64,000 nucleotides of DNA from UMGS1696 sp964463375. Its GTDB lineage: Bacteria > Bacillota > Clostridia > Oscillospirales > CAG-272. The first letter of the stretch is position 1. Each line of letters starts with the position of its first letter. Shown here one piece after another: positions 26,134 to 34,886 of the stretch. A program made the position numbers and the translations under genes. Location: the NCBI GenBank assembly GCA_964463375.1, contig CAYXBQ010000001.1, positions 297,410 through 361,409 of the forward strand, read 5' to 3'. Below the pieces are notes generated by a model. That model made no database searches, was not told the origin of the DNA, and saw nothing but the letters and a program-made list of their open reading frames with translations.

Positions 26134-27549
26134 TTACAATTCTATCTGCACATCGTTCTTGGCAGCTCCATCCAATAGCGGACGAATGCTTGCCACATAT
26201 GCCATTACCTGTTCCGGGCAGCGACCGATGTAATCTGCCGGGGTCAGCAGTGCTTCCATTTCCGCTTCCGTCATGCCAAAGGCTTCTTCCTTTGCCAGTC
26301 TGGCAAGCAGGTCGCAGTTCTCGCCGTTTTTCATTTTGGCAGTGGCCTCCATGGAACAGCGGCGGATGATTTCGTGGATCTGTTGTCTGTCCCCACCACG
26401 CTTTACGGCCTCCATCATTAGATTCTCCGTGGCGATAAAGGGCAGGTATTCCCGCACGGTACGATCGATGATCTTCTCGTTCACGTGCAGCCCATCGGTG
26501 ACGTTTTGTGCCAGCCGCAGGATCGCATCACAGCATAAGAATCCTTCCGGCAGAGAGATGCGCCGGTTGGCGGAGTCGTCCAGGGTGCGTTCCAGCCACT
26601 GGGTAGAGGCGGTCATGGGTGCGTTGGCGGCATCGGCCATCAGGTACCGGGCCAGGGAGCAGATCCGTTCACAGCGCATGGGATTGCGTTTGTATGCCAT
26701 GGCAGAGGAGCCGATCTGGTCCTTCTCAAAGGGTTCTTCCACCTGCCGGTCGTGCTGGAGCAAACGAATATCGTTTGCCATCCGGTAGCAGCTCTGTGCC
26801 ACGGAGGACAGGGCGTTCAGGATCCGGCTGTCCACCTTCCGGGGATAGGTCTGCCCGCACACGGCAAAGCATTCGGCAAAGCCAAAGGTCTCAGCGATCA
26901 TGCGGTTCATTTCGTCGATCTTGTCGGTGTCCCCGCCGAACAGATCCACAAAGCTGGCCTCTGTGCCGGTGGTACCACGACAGCCTAAGAAACGAATATT
27001 TTGGATGGCAAAATCGATCTCATCGAGGTCGGAGAGAAAATCCTGCATCCAAAGGGTCGCCCGCTTGCCCACCGTAACCAGCTGTGCCGGTTGGTAGTGG
27101 GTATAGCCCAGGGTAGGCGTAGCCTTATATTTTTCGGCAAAATCAGCCAGGTGTGCCACTACGGCCAGCAGCTGCCCACGAAGATAGGTCAGCCCATCCC
27201 GGTACAGGATCAGGTCGGCGTTGTCCGTCACGTAGCAGCTGGTGGCACCCAAATGGATGATCCCAGCCGCTTTCGGTGCCACCTTGCCATAGGCATACAC
27301 GTGGGCCATCACATCGTGCCGCACTTCTTTTTCCCGTGCCCGCACGCAGTCGTAGTCGATATCCGTGATGTGCGCCGCCAGCTCTGCCACCTGTTCCTCT
27401 GTGATGGGCAGACCCAACCTCTGTTCGGCATCGGCCAGTGCCGTCCACAGTCTGCGCCAGGTCTGGTACCGCATATCGGAGGAAAACAGGTGTAGCATAT
27501 AGTCGGAGGCATACCGGGTGGAAAGGGGGGATTCGTAGCGGTCTGTCAT
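26134..27549 (-). CDS. purB: Adenylosuccinate lyase
   Basis: A 471-residue enzyme that splits adenylosuccinate to AMP and SAICAR to AICAR, each with fumarate. The fumarase-superfamily signature loop GSSAMAYKRNPMRCE and GYTHYQPAQLVTVGKR are present, as are LGATSCYVTDNADL and the catalytic-base region. The ATG overlaps the stop of nfnB (ATGA). It ends the purA-nfnA-nfnB-purB operon, so the two enzymes that convert IMP to AMP flank an electron-bifurcating flavoenzyme. Confidence 0.95.
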   Translation of the reverse strand: MTDRYESPLSTRYASDYMLHLFSSDMRYQTWRRLWTALADAEQRLGLPITEEQVAELAAHITDIDYDCVRAREKEVRHDVMAHVYAYGKVAPKAAGIIHLGATSCYVTDNADLILYRDGLTYLRGQLLAVVAHLADFAEKYKATPTLGYTHYQPAQLVTVGKRATLWMQDFLSDLDEIDFAIQNIRFLGCRGTTGTEASFVDLFGGDTDKIDEMNRMIAETFGFAECFAVCGQTYPRKVDSRILNALSSVAQSCYRMANDIRLLQHDRQVEEPFEKDQIGSSAMAYKRNPMRCERICSLARYLMADAANAPMTASTQWLERTLDDSANRRISLPEGFLCCDAILRLAQNVTDGLHVNEKIIDRTVREYLPFIATENLMMEAVKRGGDRQQIHEIIRRCSMEATAKMKNGENCDLLARLAKEEAFGMTEAEMEALLTPADYIGRCPEQVMAYVASIRPLLDGAAKNDVQIEL

Positions 27550-28940
27550 TGTGCGTTCTCCTGTAGCTTGGTATCGATGGCGGCAGCGGCAGTCTTCCCG
27601 GCACCCATGGCTAAGATCACCGTTGCCGCACCGGTCACAGCGTCCCCACCGGCGTACACAAAGGCACGGGAGGTGGCACCCACTTCGTCGGCTACGATGC
27701 AGCCACGGCCATTGGTCTCCAGCCCCTCGGTGGTCTTTTTGATCAGCGGATTGGGGGTCTGTCCGATGGCGATGATGGCGGTGTCAATGGGCAGGATATG
27801 CTCCGAACCAGCCACGGCCGACGGTCTTCTTCTGCCGCTGGCATCCGGTTCGCCCAGCTCCATCCGGGTCAGCTCCACGCCGGTCAGCCAGCCCTTTTCG
27901 TCGCCGAGAAACCGGGTCGGATTTTCCAGGAAATGGAACTCGATCCCCTCTTCTTCGGCGTGCATAGCTTCTTCGGCACGGGCCGGCAGCTCTTCTCTGC
28001 CCCGCCGATACAGGATATACACGTGCTCCGCACCCAATCTCTTGGCGCACCGGGCAGCGTCCATAGCCACGTTCCCGCCGCCGAACACTGCCACGTTTTT
28101 GCCACAGTACACCGGCGTATCGTATTTCGGGAACTGATAGCCCTTCATCAGGTTGATCCGGGTCAGGAATTCGTTGGCGGACAGCACACCGTTCAGCACT
28201 TCTCCATCGATCCCCAAAAAGGACGGCAGACCGGCACCGGATGCGATGTACACGGCACTATAGCCCATGTCGTTCAGCAGCTCGTCTACGAACAGGGTCT
28301 TGCCGATGATGGTGTTGGTCTCGATGTGGACACCATACTGCCGCAGCTTGGCGATCTCCTTTTGCACGATGGCCTTGGGCAGACGGAATTCCGGGATCCC
28401 GTACATGAGCACGCCGCCTGCTGTATGGAAGGCCTCGTAGATGGTCACGTCGTAGCCCAGCTTGGCAAGGTCTCCGGCACAGGTAAGCCCGGACGGACCC
28501 GAACCCACCACGGCAACCTTCTTCCCATTCTTCGGGGGCATGACGATCTTATCCTCGCCATGTGCCATATGGTAGTCTGCCACAAACCGTTCCAGTCTGC
28601 CGATGGCCACCGCTTCCCCCTTGATGCCACGGATGCAGCCGGCTTCGCACTGCTTTTCCTGGGGACATACTCTGCCGCAGATGGCCGGGAGCGCATTGGT
28701 CTCGGTGATCTTGTCGTAGGCAGCTTCAAATGCGCCGGCTGCCACAAGGGCGATAAATTCCGGGATCTTCACCGATACGGGACATCCCTGCATGCAAGGC
28801 CTGTTCTTGCAGTTCAGGCAGCGGGCCGCTTCTTCCATTGCCATCTCCGGTGTGTAGCCGGTGGTCACTTCTTCAAAATTTTGGTTCCGCACGCAGGGAG
28901 CTTGCTCCGGCATGGGTACTCGCTTTGTTTGCTCAGCCAT
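27546..28940 (-). CDS. nfnB: NfnB: large subunit of ferredoxin:NADP oxidoreductase (GltD-like)
   Basis: A 464-residue flavoprotein with an N-terminal double 4Fe-4S domain (CLNCKNRPCMQGCPVSVKIP and ICGRVCPQEKQCEAGC). A FAD domain (VAVVGSGPSGLTCAGDLAKLG) and an NADPH domain (VAVFGGGNVAMDAARCAKRLG) follow. Alone it could be read as the glutamate synthase small subunit, but the adjoining NfnA gene makes the bifurcating NADH-dependent reduced ferredoxin:NADP oxidoreductase (or the related SudAB) the better call. It overlaps nfnA by 8 nt; AGGGGAG is about 8 nt before its ATG. Confidence 0.88.
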   Translation of the reverse strand: MAEQTKRVPMPEQAPCVRNQNFEEVTTGYTPEMAMEEAARCLNCKNRPCMQGCPVSVKIPEFIALVAAGAFEAAYDKITETNALPAICGRVCPQEKQCEAGCIRGIKGEAVAIGRLERFVADYHMAHGEDKIVMPPKNGKKVAVVGSGPSGLTCAGDLAKLGYDVTIYEAFHTAGGVLMYGIPEFRLPKAIVQKEIAKLRQYGVHIETNTIIGKTLFVDELLNDMGYSAVYIASGAGLPSFLGIDGEVLNGVLSANEFLTRINLMKGYQFPKYDTPVYCGKNVAVFGGGNVAMDAARCAKRLGAEHVYILYRRGREELPARAEEAMHAEEEGIEFHFLENPTRFLGDEKGWLTGVELTRMELGEPDASGRRRPSAVAGSEHILPIDTAIIAIGQTPNPLIKKTTEGLETNGRGCIVADEVGATSRAFVYAGGDAVTGAATVILAMGAGKTAAAAIDTKLQENAQ

Positions 28941-29784
28941 TTTGCTTCTCCCCTCTTATGCGACATGTGCCTTCTTCACAAGCACGTTTTTCCTGTGCCT
29001 TAAACATCTGCTGGCGCTGGATCGCTGCATCCCAGTCGATGAGATGCCCGTCGAAGTCGGGGCCGTCCACGCAGGCGAATCGGGGCTTACCATCTACGAT
29101 CACCCGACAGCCGCCGCACATACCGGTACCATCGATCATCACCGGGTTCATGGATACGGTGGTGGGGATGTGGTAGCCTTCGGTCAACTTACATACGGCA
29201 CGCATCATCATGAGGGGACCCACGGCCAGCACTTCATCGAAACTCTCGCCATCGTTCAGCAGTTCCCCCAGCCGGTCGGTCACAAAGCCCTTTGTCCCAT
29301 TGGAGCCATCGTCCGTGGTGATGATGAGCCGATCGGACACCGCCTGCATCTCTTTTTCCAGAATGATGAAATCGGTGCTGCGGAACCCGGCGATCATGGT
29401 CACGTCTGCCCCCATGGCGTGGAGCTTTTTCGCCTGGGGATAGGCAATGGCATTGCCCAGACCGCCGCCGATGACAGCCACCTTTTTCAGACCGTCTAGC
29501 TTGGTGGGCATACCCAGCGGGCCGGCGAAGTCTAAAATGGTGTCTCCGGCTTGCAGCAGAGCCAGCTCTCTTGTGGTCTTGCCTACCGCCTGGACGATGA
29601 TGGTCACGCTGCCCTTTTCCCGGTCAAAGTCGGCTACGGTGAAGGGGACTCGTTCGCCCTGCTCGTCGATGCGTAGGATGATGAACTGTCCCGGCTCCGC
29701 TTTTTTAGCCACCAGTGGTGCGTCGATCTCCATAAGGAAGATCTGCGGACACAGGTTTTCTTTTCTCAGTATTTGATAAGCCAC
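28933..29784 (-). CDS. nfnA: NfnA: small subunit of ferredoxin:NADP oxidoreductase
   Basis: A 283-residue subunit with a FAD domain (AEPGQFIILRIDEQGERVPFTVAD), an NAD-binding part (VAVIGGGLGNAIAYPQAK) and a C-terminal 2Fe-2S site (GTGMCGGCRVIVDGKPRFAC then DFDGH). It resembles PyrK and SudB; the order next to a GltD-like subunit identifies the Nfn/Sud complex. The complex balances NADH, NADPH and ferredoxin in anaerobes. A GTG start at 29784 follows AAAGGAG by about 9 nt. It lies 14 nt after purA. Confidence 0.88.
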   Translation of the reverse strand: MAYQILRKENLCPQIFLMEIDAPLVAKKAEPGQFIILRIDEQGERVPFTVADFDREKGSVTIIVQAVGKTTRELALLQAGDTILDFAGPLGMPTKLDGLKKVAVIGGGLGNAIAYPQAKKLHAMGADVTMIAGFRSTDFIILEKEMQAVSDRLIITTDDGSNGTKGFVTDRLGELLNDGESFDEVLAVGPLMMMRAVCKLTEGYHIPTTVSMNPVMIDGTGMCGGCRVIVDGKPRFACVDGPDFDGHLIDWDAAIQRQQMFKAQEKRACEEGTCRIRGEKQNG

Positions 29785-29798
29785 GATGTTTTTCTCCT

Positions 29799-31073
29799 TT
29801 ATCGGATGATGATACTGTCACGTTCCGGTCCCACCGACACATACTGGATACGGCAGCCGATACGCTCCTCGATATACGTTACATAGTTTTGTGCCGCTTT
29901 CGGCAGATCCTCCCACCGGCGCGCACCGGAAATATCGTCCTGCCAGCCGTCCAGATACTCGATGACCGGCTTTGCCTCTGCCAGCGCACAGGGGAAGGGG
30001 AACTGGTCGGTCTTCTTGCCATCCACGATATATTGGGTGCAGACCGGGATCTTTGCCATACCTGTGAGCACGTCCAGCTTGGTCAGGGCAATGGCGGTAG
30101 CATTTTGTACCCACACGCCGTAGCGGGTCGCCACGATGTCCAGTGCGCCGACTCTTCTGGGACGACCGGTCTTGGCACCGTATTCCATGCCCGCCTGCCG
30201 CAGTGCTTCTGCTTCCTCCCCGAACATTTCGCTGACAAAGGGACCTTCGCCCACGCAGGTGGCGTACGCCTTGACCACGCCGATCACGTCCTGGATCTTG
30301 GCACCGGGCAGACCGGCACCGATGGGAGCATAGGCCGCCATGGTATTGGAGGAGGTGGTGTAGGGATAGATGCCGTAGTCCAGATCCCGGAGAGAGCCCA
30401 GCTGTGCTTCAAAGAGGATCTCCTTGCCCTGACTCTGTGCTGTCTGCAAAAATGCGCCGGTATCGCAGATGTAGGGCTTGATCTTTTCACAGTAGGTATC
30501 CAGCCACTTTTCCAGCTTCTCCATGGTGTACGGCGCGGCACCGTATACCTCGGTCAGGGTCAGGTTTTTCCATTCCAGCAGATCCCGCAGGTGTTCTCTC
30601 AGGTGTTCGGGATAGAACAGCTCCCCTGCCATCACGGTCTTTTTCTGGTATTTATCGGAATAGAAGGGGGCTATGCCCTGCCTAGTGGAGCCGTACTTTT
30701 TGTCGGCCAGTCGTGCTTCCTCCAGCGCATCCAGATCCCGGTGCCAGGGGAGCAGCAGAGAGGCACGGTCGCTAATCTTCAGATTGTCCGGGGTCAGCGG
30801 TACACCCTTTGCCATTACGTCCTGCATTTCGCTCCACAGATTTTCCGGATCCAGTGCCACACCGTTGCCCAGGATATTGGTGACGCCGGGTCGAAAAATA
30901 CCGGAGGGCAGCAGGTGCAGGGCGAACTTGCCCATCTCATTGATGACGGTATGTCCTGCATTGCCGCCACCCTGGTATCGCACCACTACATCGTATTTTT
31001 CGGTGAGCAGATCGACCATTCGGCCTTTCCCTTCGTCACCCCAGTTGATCCCCACGATCGCACAGTTTGCCAT
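29799..31073 (-). CDS. purA: Adenylosuccinate synthetase
   Basis: A 424-residue GTP-dependent enzyme making adenylosuccinate from IMP and aspartate. Its N-terminus reads IVGINWGDEGKGRMVDLL (P-loop and catalytic Asp), then YQGGGNAGHTVI with the catalytic His, and TRQGIAPFYSDK. The true start at 31073 has GAAGGAA upstream. The frame runs 70 codons further, but that part is only the translation of a 12-bp tandem repeat in the leader. First gene of the purA-nfnA-nfnB-purB operon. Confidence 0.95.
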   Translation of the reverse strand: MANCAIVGINWGDEGKGRMVDLLTEKYDVVVRYQGGGNAGHTVINEMGKFALHLLPSGIFRPGVTNILGNGVALDPENLWSEMQDVMAKGVPLTPDNLKISDRASLLLPWHRDLDALEEARLADKKYGSTRQGIAPFYSDKYQKKTVMAGELFYPEHLREHLRDLLEWKNLTLTEVYGAAPYTMEKLEKWLDTYCEKIKPYICDTGAFLQTAQSQGKEILFEAQLGSLRDLDYGIYPYTTSSNTMAAYAPIGAGLPGAKIQDVIGVVKAYATCVGEGPFVSEMFGEEAEALRQAGMEYGAKTGRPRRVGALDIVATRYGVWVQNATAIALTKLDVLTGMAKIPVCTQYIVDGKKTDQFPFPCALAEAKPVIEYLDGWQDDISGARRWEDLPKAAQNYVTYIEERIGCRIQYVSVGPERDSIIIR

Positions 31074-31105
31074 ATGCGTATTCCTTCTTTCCTGTTTAAG
31101 TCTGC

Positions 31106-31173
31106 TCAACGTATCGTTGAACGTATCGTTGAACGTATCGTTGAACAGATCGTTGAACGTATCGTTGAACAGA
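31106..31173 (-). repeat. 12-bp tandem repeats in the purA leader
   Basis: About five and a half copies of a 12-bp unit (plus-strand AACGTATCGTTG, two copies with CAGA replacing CGTA) stand between the purA promoter and start codon. Every unit holds an inverted repeat CAACG/CGTTG, so the mRNA could form alternative small hairpins. Confidence 0.9.
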
Positions 31174-31254
31174 CCAATGTATGTTTGAAACCTAAAAAAG
31201 GCAAAAGCCCCTTTGAGACCCACCCCAAAAGACACCCTTGCCTTCATCGGTTGT

Positions 31255-31283
31255 ATTATACACCATCTTTTCCGGTTTGTCAA
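31255..31283 (-). promoter_or_regulatory. Consensus sigma-A promoter of purA operon
   Basis: TTGACA and TATAAT with a 17-nt spacer on the minus strand, leaving an untranslated leader of roughly 175 nt that contains the tandem repeats. Confidence 0.85.
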
Positions 31284-31319
31284 CAGAAAAACAAACCGAA
31301 CTGCACAGATTTTCTCCCG

Positions 31320-31841
31320 CTATCTGTCGTGGTTTTCACCAAGTTTTTCGATGACCTTATCGTATAGGCGGCAGGCGGCCTCCTCGATGGTGCTTCCATC
31401 TAAATCTACGATGCAGTCGGCGGCTTGCGCATACAGCGGGGATCGCTCGGCATACAGCTCCGGCAGCGTACAGCCGGTGCGACAGACCACGCCACGCTGC
31501 TGCAGGCTGCCAAGCCGCCGGGACAGCTCCTCGCAGGACAGATGCAGGTATACCACAATGCCGTTTTGCCGCATTTTGTCGATGGCATCCCTTCGGTAAA
31601 TGGCACTGCCGCCGGTGGCGATCACGCAGCTTTCCACCACCAATGCGGCATTCACCCGTGCTTCTAAGCTGAGAAAGCCCTCGTTGCCCAAGGTCTCGAT
31701 CAGCTCCGGCAGCCGTTTGCCTGTCTGTGCCACCAGCACGCTGTCGCTATCGATGTAGCCATAGCCCAATCGTTTGGCAAGCAGCACCCCCAGCGTACTT
31801 TTCCCGGAACCGGGCATACCGACTAAGATCACATTCTGCAT
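31320..31841 (-). CDS. aroK: Shikimate kinase
   Basis: A 173-residue kinase for the fifth step of aromatic amino-acid synthesis. It has P-loop GMPGSGKST at residues 8-16, the shikimate-binding Asp pair YIDSDSVL, and ATGGSAIYR (the GG motif). The LID Arg lies in the SRRLGSLQQRG region. I use the ATG at 31841 with AAGGAG 11 nt upstream; a GTG four codons earlier overlaps the ribosome site. It is separated from purA by the purA promoter. Confidence 0.9.
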   Translation of the reverse strand: MQNVILVGMPGSGKSTLGVLLAKRLGYGYIDSDSVLVAQTGKRLPELIETLGNEGFLSLEARVNAALVVESCVIATGGSAIYRRDAIDKMRQNGIVVYLHLSCEELSRRLGSLQQRGVVCRTGCTLPELYAERSPLYAQAADCIVDLDGSTIEEAACRLYDKVIEKLGENHDR

Positions 31842-31918
31842 ACCGCAGTCCACTCCTTTTTTGCATGCAGTAGCGGGAAGGCAGACACATGTCCCCCTTC
31901 CCTACCACTGCTGTTTTT

Positions 31919-33163
31919 TTAGAATTCCACGTCTCCTTCGAACAGCGATTCGTCCACCTCTGCTAAGGAGAAGATGCTCTTCGGGCCGGGTTCACGCTTG
32001 AGCCACAGACCATTGGTGAAGTCCGGGATGGCTACGGGCATGGAGCCCATGGAGATGGATTCCTCCGACAGGATCGCCACAGCCATCAGCGCCGCCGAAT
32101 CGTACACGTCGATGGGGGTCTGGATCTTTCTGCGCACGGCCTCTAAGAAGGCACGCATCACCAGCCAGTCCATGCCGCCATGCCCACCGGTGTAGGTACC
32201 GGCTGCCGTCTTCTTCCACAGGGGATGCTCGAATTCTTCCAGGTAATTTGCCATGGGTTCCCACACCTCGCCCTGGGTGCGTCCCTCGATGTGCAGGCCG
32301 TGGAGATCCTCCATCCAGATGCCGCAGGTCCCCTGTACTCTGCCGCCACGGGAATAAGGTCTGGGGGAGCTGGTGTCGTGGGTCAGCACGATGGTCTCAC
32401 CGTTGGCGCAGCGGATGGAGGTGGTCACGATGTCGCCCAGCTTGAATTCTTCGTTATACAAAGGATGTTCCGGACCACAGTGGTCCTTGATGTACTTATT
32501 GAGCCCACGAGATTTGGTGGCCATGGAGGTCAGGGTCAGCATACGGTTGCCACGGTGGATGTTCAGATAGCTCATGATGGGACCCAGCTCATGGGTGGGA
32601 TACAGCTCCGCATTCCGGTGGAAGTACTGCCAGGCACGTTCGTGATCCCGCTCCATGGAATTGGACACGGCACGCAGGTCATGCTGGTAGCCGCCCTGGC
32701 AATGGAGCAGCTCGCCGAACAGACCCTTTTTGATCATGTTCAGGACGGTCATCTCCTCCCGGTTGTAGCAGCAGTTTTCCATGAGCATACAGGGTACGCC
32801 GGTCTCTTCATAGGTGCGTACCAGATCCCAACACTGCTGGATGGACTGTGCCGGTCCCACCTCAAAGGCAGCGTACTTGCCGGCCTTCATGGCAGCGATG
32901 GCGATCTTCACGTGGTCGTTCCAATAGGTGGTGATCATGACCGCTTCACTGCCGTCGTCACGGGCAACGATGTCGTGCCAGTCGGTGGAGGCGAAGACCG
33001 GGTGACCGTAGCGTTCGGTACACATAGCCTGTCCCTTTTCCATCCGATCGGCGTGCAGGTCACAGACGGCTGTGATCTCCACATCCTCCATTTTGAGCAG
33101 CTCTCCCAGCCACCAGGACCCACGTCCGCCCAGACCGATAATACTCATCTTGATGGTTCTCAT
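31919..33163 (-). CDS. Gfo/Idh/MocA oxidoreductase, GH109-like
   Basis: A 414-residue NAD-binding protein. The Rossmann start is MSIIGLGGRGSWWLGELL, and the second domain has VPCMLMENCCYNREEMTVLN, ELYPTHELGPIMSYLNIHRG and GGHGGMDWLVMRAF. This wording resembles GH109 alpha-N-acetylgalactosaminidases, which use tightly bound NAD to cleave GalNAc, although other Gfo/Idh enzymes share the fold. It lies just downstream of a GH20 hexosaminidase on the same strand, consistent with breakdown of amino-sugar glycans. No signal peptide. Confidence 0.78.
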   Translation of the reverse strand: MRTIKMSIIGLGGRGSWWLGELLKMEDVEITAVCDLHADRMEKGQAMCTERYGHPVFASTDWHDIVARDDGSEAVMITTYWNDHVKIAIAAMKAGKYAAFEVGPAQSIQQCWDLVRTYEETGVPCMLMENCCYNREEMTVLNMIKKGLFGELLHCQGGYQHDLRAVSNSMERDHERAWQYFHRNAELYPTHELGPIMSYLNIHRGNRMLTLTSMATKSRGLNKYIKDHCGPEHPLYNEEFKLGDIVTTSIRCANGETIVLTHDTSSPRPYSRGGRVQGTCGIWMEDLHGLHIEGRTQGEVWEPMANYLEEFEHPLWKKTAAGTYTGGHGGMDWLVMRAFLEAVRRKIQTPIDVYDSAALMAVAILSEESISMGSMPVAIPDFTNGLWLKREPGPKSIFSLAEVDESLFEGDVEF

Positions 33164-33250
33164 AGGTGTACTCCTTTTCTCTGCGTCAATTGCAGCGTTT
33201 ATGCTGTACGATACGAATGTTGGTATTGAGAAGATGCGATCCTGCTTTGT

Positions 33251-34531
33251 TTAGTTCACGTTCCAGGTACGGGCGCACAAGGCAGGCAGGCGTTCGGCGA
33301 TCAGAGCAAGCTCCTCCGTGTAGGCCTTATCGATGTCGGTGTAGCCTACCAGACCGTCGCCCCAGGCACACAGCTGACCGCCCAGCACCGGGTATTTCGG
33401 ATCGATGCTATAGCCATCCGGGTATGCCACGGACTTTTCCCACCAGTGCTGCCAGCTATGGGGATGCCATGCGGTGATCTCGTCCGGTGTCCAGTGGGTG
33501 TTGGGCGTGACGATGTACAGCGGCTTCCAGGAGCAGTTGATCAGGGTAAAGCCTGCTTCTGCCAGATCGTAGGCCGGCTGGTAATAGGATTCCCATGCGA
33601 TAACGATCACATCCCGTGAGATCCGGTCGTTGTAGGCCTTGCCGAAGCCCTCCCAGACCACCGGTGTACAGCCCAGAGCAAAGATCATTTCCGTAGCGAT
33701 GCGGATGTATTCGGCGTACATTTCCTCCAGATCGGCAATGTGGTGCTCCTGCATATAGGCTTGGGTGCGGGGGCAGTTCTCCCACTTGCCGATGGCTGCC
33801 TCGTCCCCACCGATGTGGATCCACGGAGAGTGCGGGAACATGGCCTTCACTTCGGCGAAAATGGAACGCAGTGCCTCGAACACGGTATCGCAGGCGGGCA
33901 GTACCCCAGCGTTGCCGAACACCTCCGGATACTTGATGAAAAACTGGCTGGTATGCCCGGGGATATCCACCTCCGGGACTAAGATCACGCCACGCTTGGC
34001 AGCATAGTCGTTGATGGTTTTGATCTCTTCCTTGGTATAGGTGCGGCCTTCGGTGCCCAGGTTCGGGTAGCAGTCCAGAGGCAGGGTGAAGCTCTGGTCA
34101 TCGGTAAAGTGCAGCTGCAGGTGCGAGGCACGGTTCTGCCAGCACAGGTCGATGCATCGCAGCACATACGGCAGAGGATGCTTTTGTCTTGCCAGATCCA
34201 CCATCAGCCCACGATAGGCACTGGCGGGAGCAGTGGTGATGTCCAGCTTGGGCAGGGTCAGCTTGCCATCGGTGACGGTCAGGTCGTGCAGCAGTGCCGC
34301 CAGTCCGTGGTGCATGCCCACAGTCGTCGAAGCGTACAGATCTACGCCCCCTTCGTTTGCCAGGATGTGATAGCCTTCCGCAGGCATAGCCGGATCCATG
34401 TGCAGCCGAATGCCGTTCTGCCCAGCACCAAATGCCACGCCGGTCTTTTCCTTTGCGTACGCTGTGAAGACGCTCACGGGATCCAGCCAGCCGGGGCCGG
34501 TGATCTGGGGCTGTAAAATGATATTTTCCAT
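33251..34531 (-). CDS. GH20 beta-N-acetylhexosaminidase, cytoplasmic
   Basis: A 426-residue enzyme that removes terminal beta-GlcNAc or GalNAc by substrate-assisted catalysis. The catalytic pair Asp243-Glu244 sits in HIGGDEA. YRGLMVDLARQKHPL and LVPEVDIPGHT are GH20 hallmarks. The N-terminal 100 residues form the small alpha/beta domain. No signal peptide. The ATG at 34531 follows AAAGGAAG by about 7 nt. It is likely co-transcribed with the GH109-like gene 87 nt downstream. Confidence 0.9.
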   Translation of the reverse strand: MENIILQPQITGPGWLDPVSVFTAYAKEKTGVAFGAGQNGIRLHMDPAMPAEGYHILANEGGVDLYASTTVGMHHGLAALLHDLTVTDGKLTLPKLDITTAPASAYRGLMVDLARQKHPLPYVLRCIDLCWQNRASHLQLHFTDDQSFTLPLDCYPNLGTEGRTYTKEEIKTINDYAAKRGVILVPEVDIPGHTSQFFIKYPEVFGNAGVLPACDTVFEALRSIFAEVKAMFPHSPWIHIGGDEAAIGKWENCPRTQAYMQEHHIADLEEMYAEYIRIATEMIFALGCTPVVWEGFGKAYNDRISRDVIVIAWESYYQPAYDLAEAGFTLINCSWKPLYIVTPNTHWTPDEITAWHPHSWQHWWEKSVAYPDGYSIDPKYPVLGGQLCAWGDGLVGYTDIDKAYTEELALIAERLPALCARTWNVN

Positions 34532-34688
34532 ACAAAACTTCCTTTCTGGTTTGTCCATGTGCATTCTCTTGGTGGGTGTGCCATTTACTTGCTGTCATTA
34601 TAGCACATTCGACGGAAAAACGCAACCGTTTTGGCAAAGTTCACACAAATACTGTGCGTTTCTTTTCCGGAATTCTCTCCTAGCCCTC

Positions 34689-34717
34689 TTGACAAATCCG
34701 CCTTTCCGTGGTATACT
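34689..34717 (+). promoter_or_regulatory. Consensus sigma-A promoter of the metal-locus operon
   Basis: TTGACA and TATACT are separated by 17 nt. The first inverted-repeat operator starts only 8 nt after the -10 box, where a repressor would block initiation. The 355-nt gap between the GH20 gene and the HMA gene holds this promoter and three such boxes. Confidence 0.85.
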
Positions 34718-34724
34718 GTCCAAT

Positions 34725-34843
34725 GGTTAGAGTGTGCTAACCGTTATTTTGCCCTCACGGGTTAGTTTCGGCTAACATCCATCCTGTTTTGCATGATGCG
34801 GTGTTGGCCTTGTATCTGCCTATGCGGTTAGCACCCGCTAATC
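34725..34843 (+). promoter_or_regulatory. Three inverted-repeat operators GGTTAG-N6-CTAACC
   Basis: Boxes at 34725-34742 (GGTTAGAGTGTGCTAACC, perfect arms), 34760-34777 (GTTAG-TTTCGG-CTAAC) and 34826-34843 (GTTAG-CACCCG-CTAAT) share the same half-site and a fixed 6-nt spacer. The half-site resembles that of DtxR/IdeR/MntR-type iron or manganese repressors (TTAGGTTAG...CTAACCTAA), so metal-dependent control is likely but unproven. Confidence 0.7.
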
Positions 34844-34886
34844 TGCACTACAAAATTCATACGCAAAAAAGAGGCGTGTCTACATC

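Noticed and set aside
27546..28940. Glutamate synthase small subunit (GltD)
   Set aside because: No large subunit is present and NfnA is adjacent, so Nfn/Sud is the better reading.
31074..31283. A 70-codon N-terminal extension of purA with repeated F-N-D-T
   Set aside because: It is the translation of the 12-bp tandem repeat in the leader; the family start and a ribosome site are at 31073, and the extension even covers the promoter.
27798..31367. Long plus-strand frames opposite nfnB and purA
   Set aside because: Antisense shadows of well-identified enzymes.
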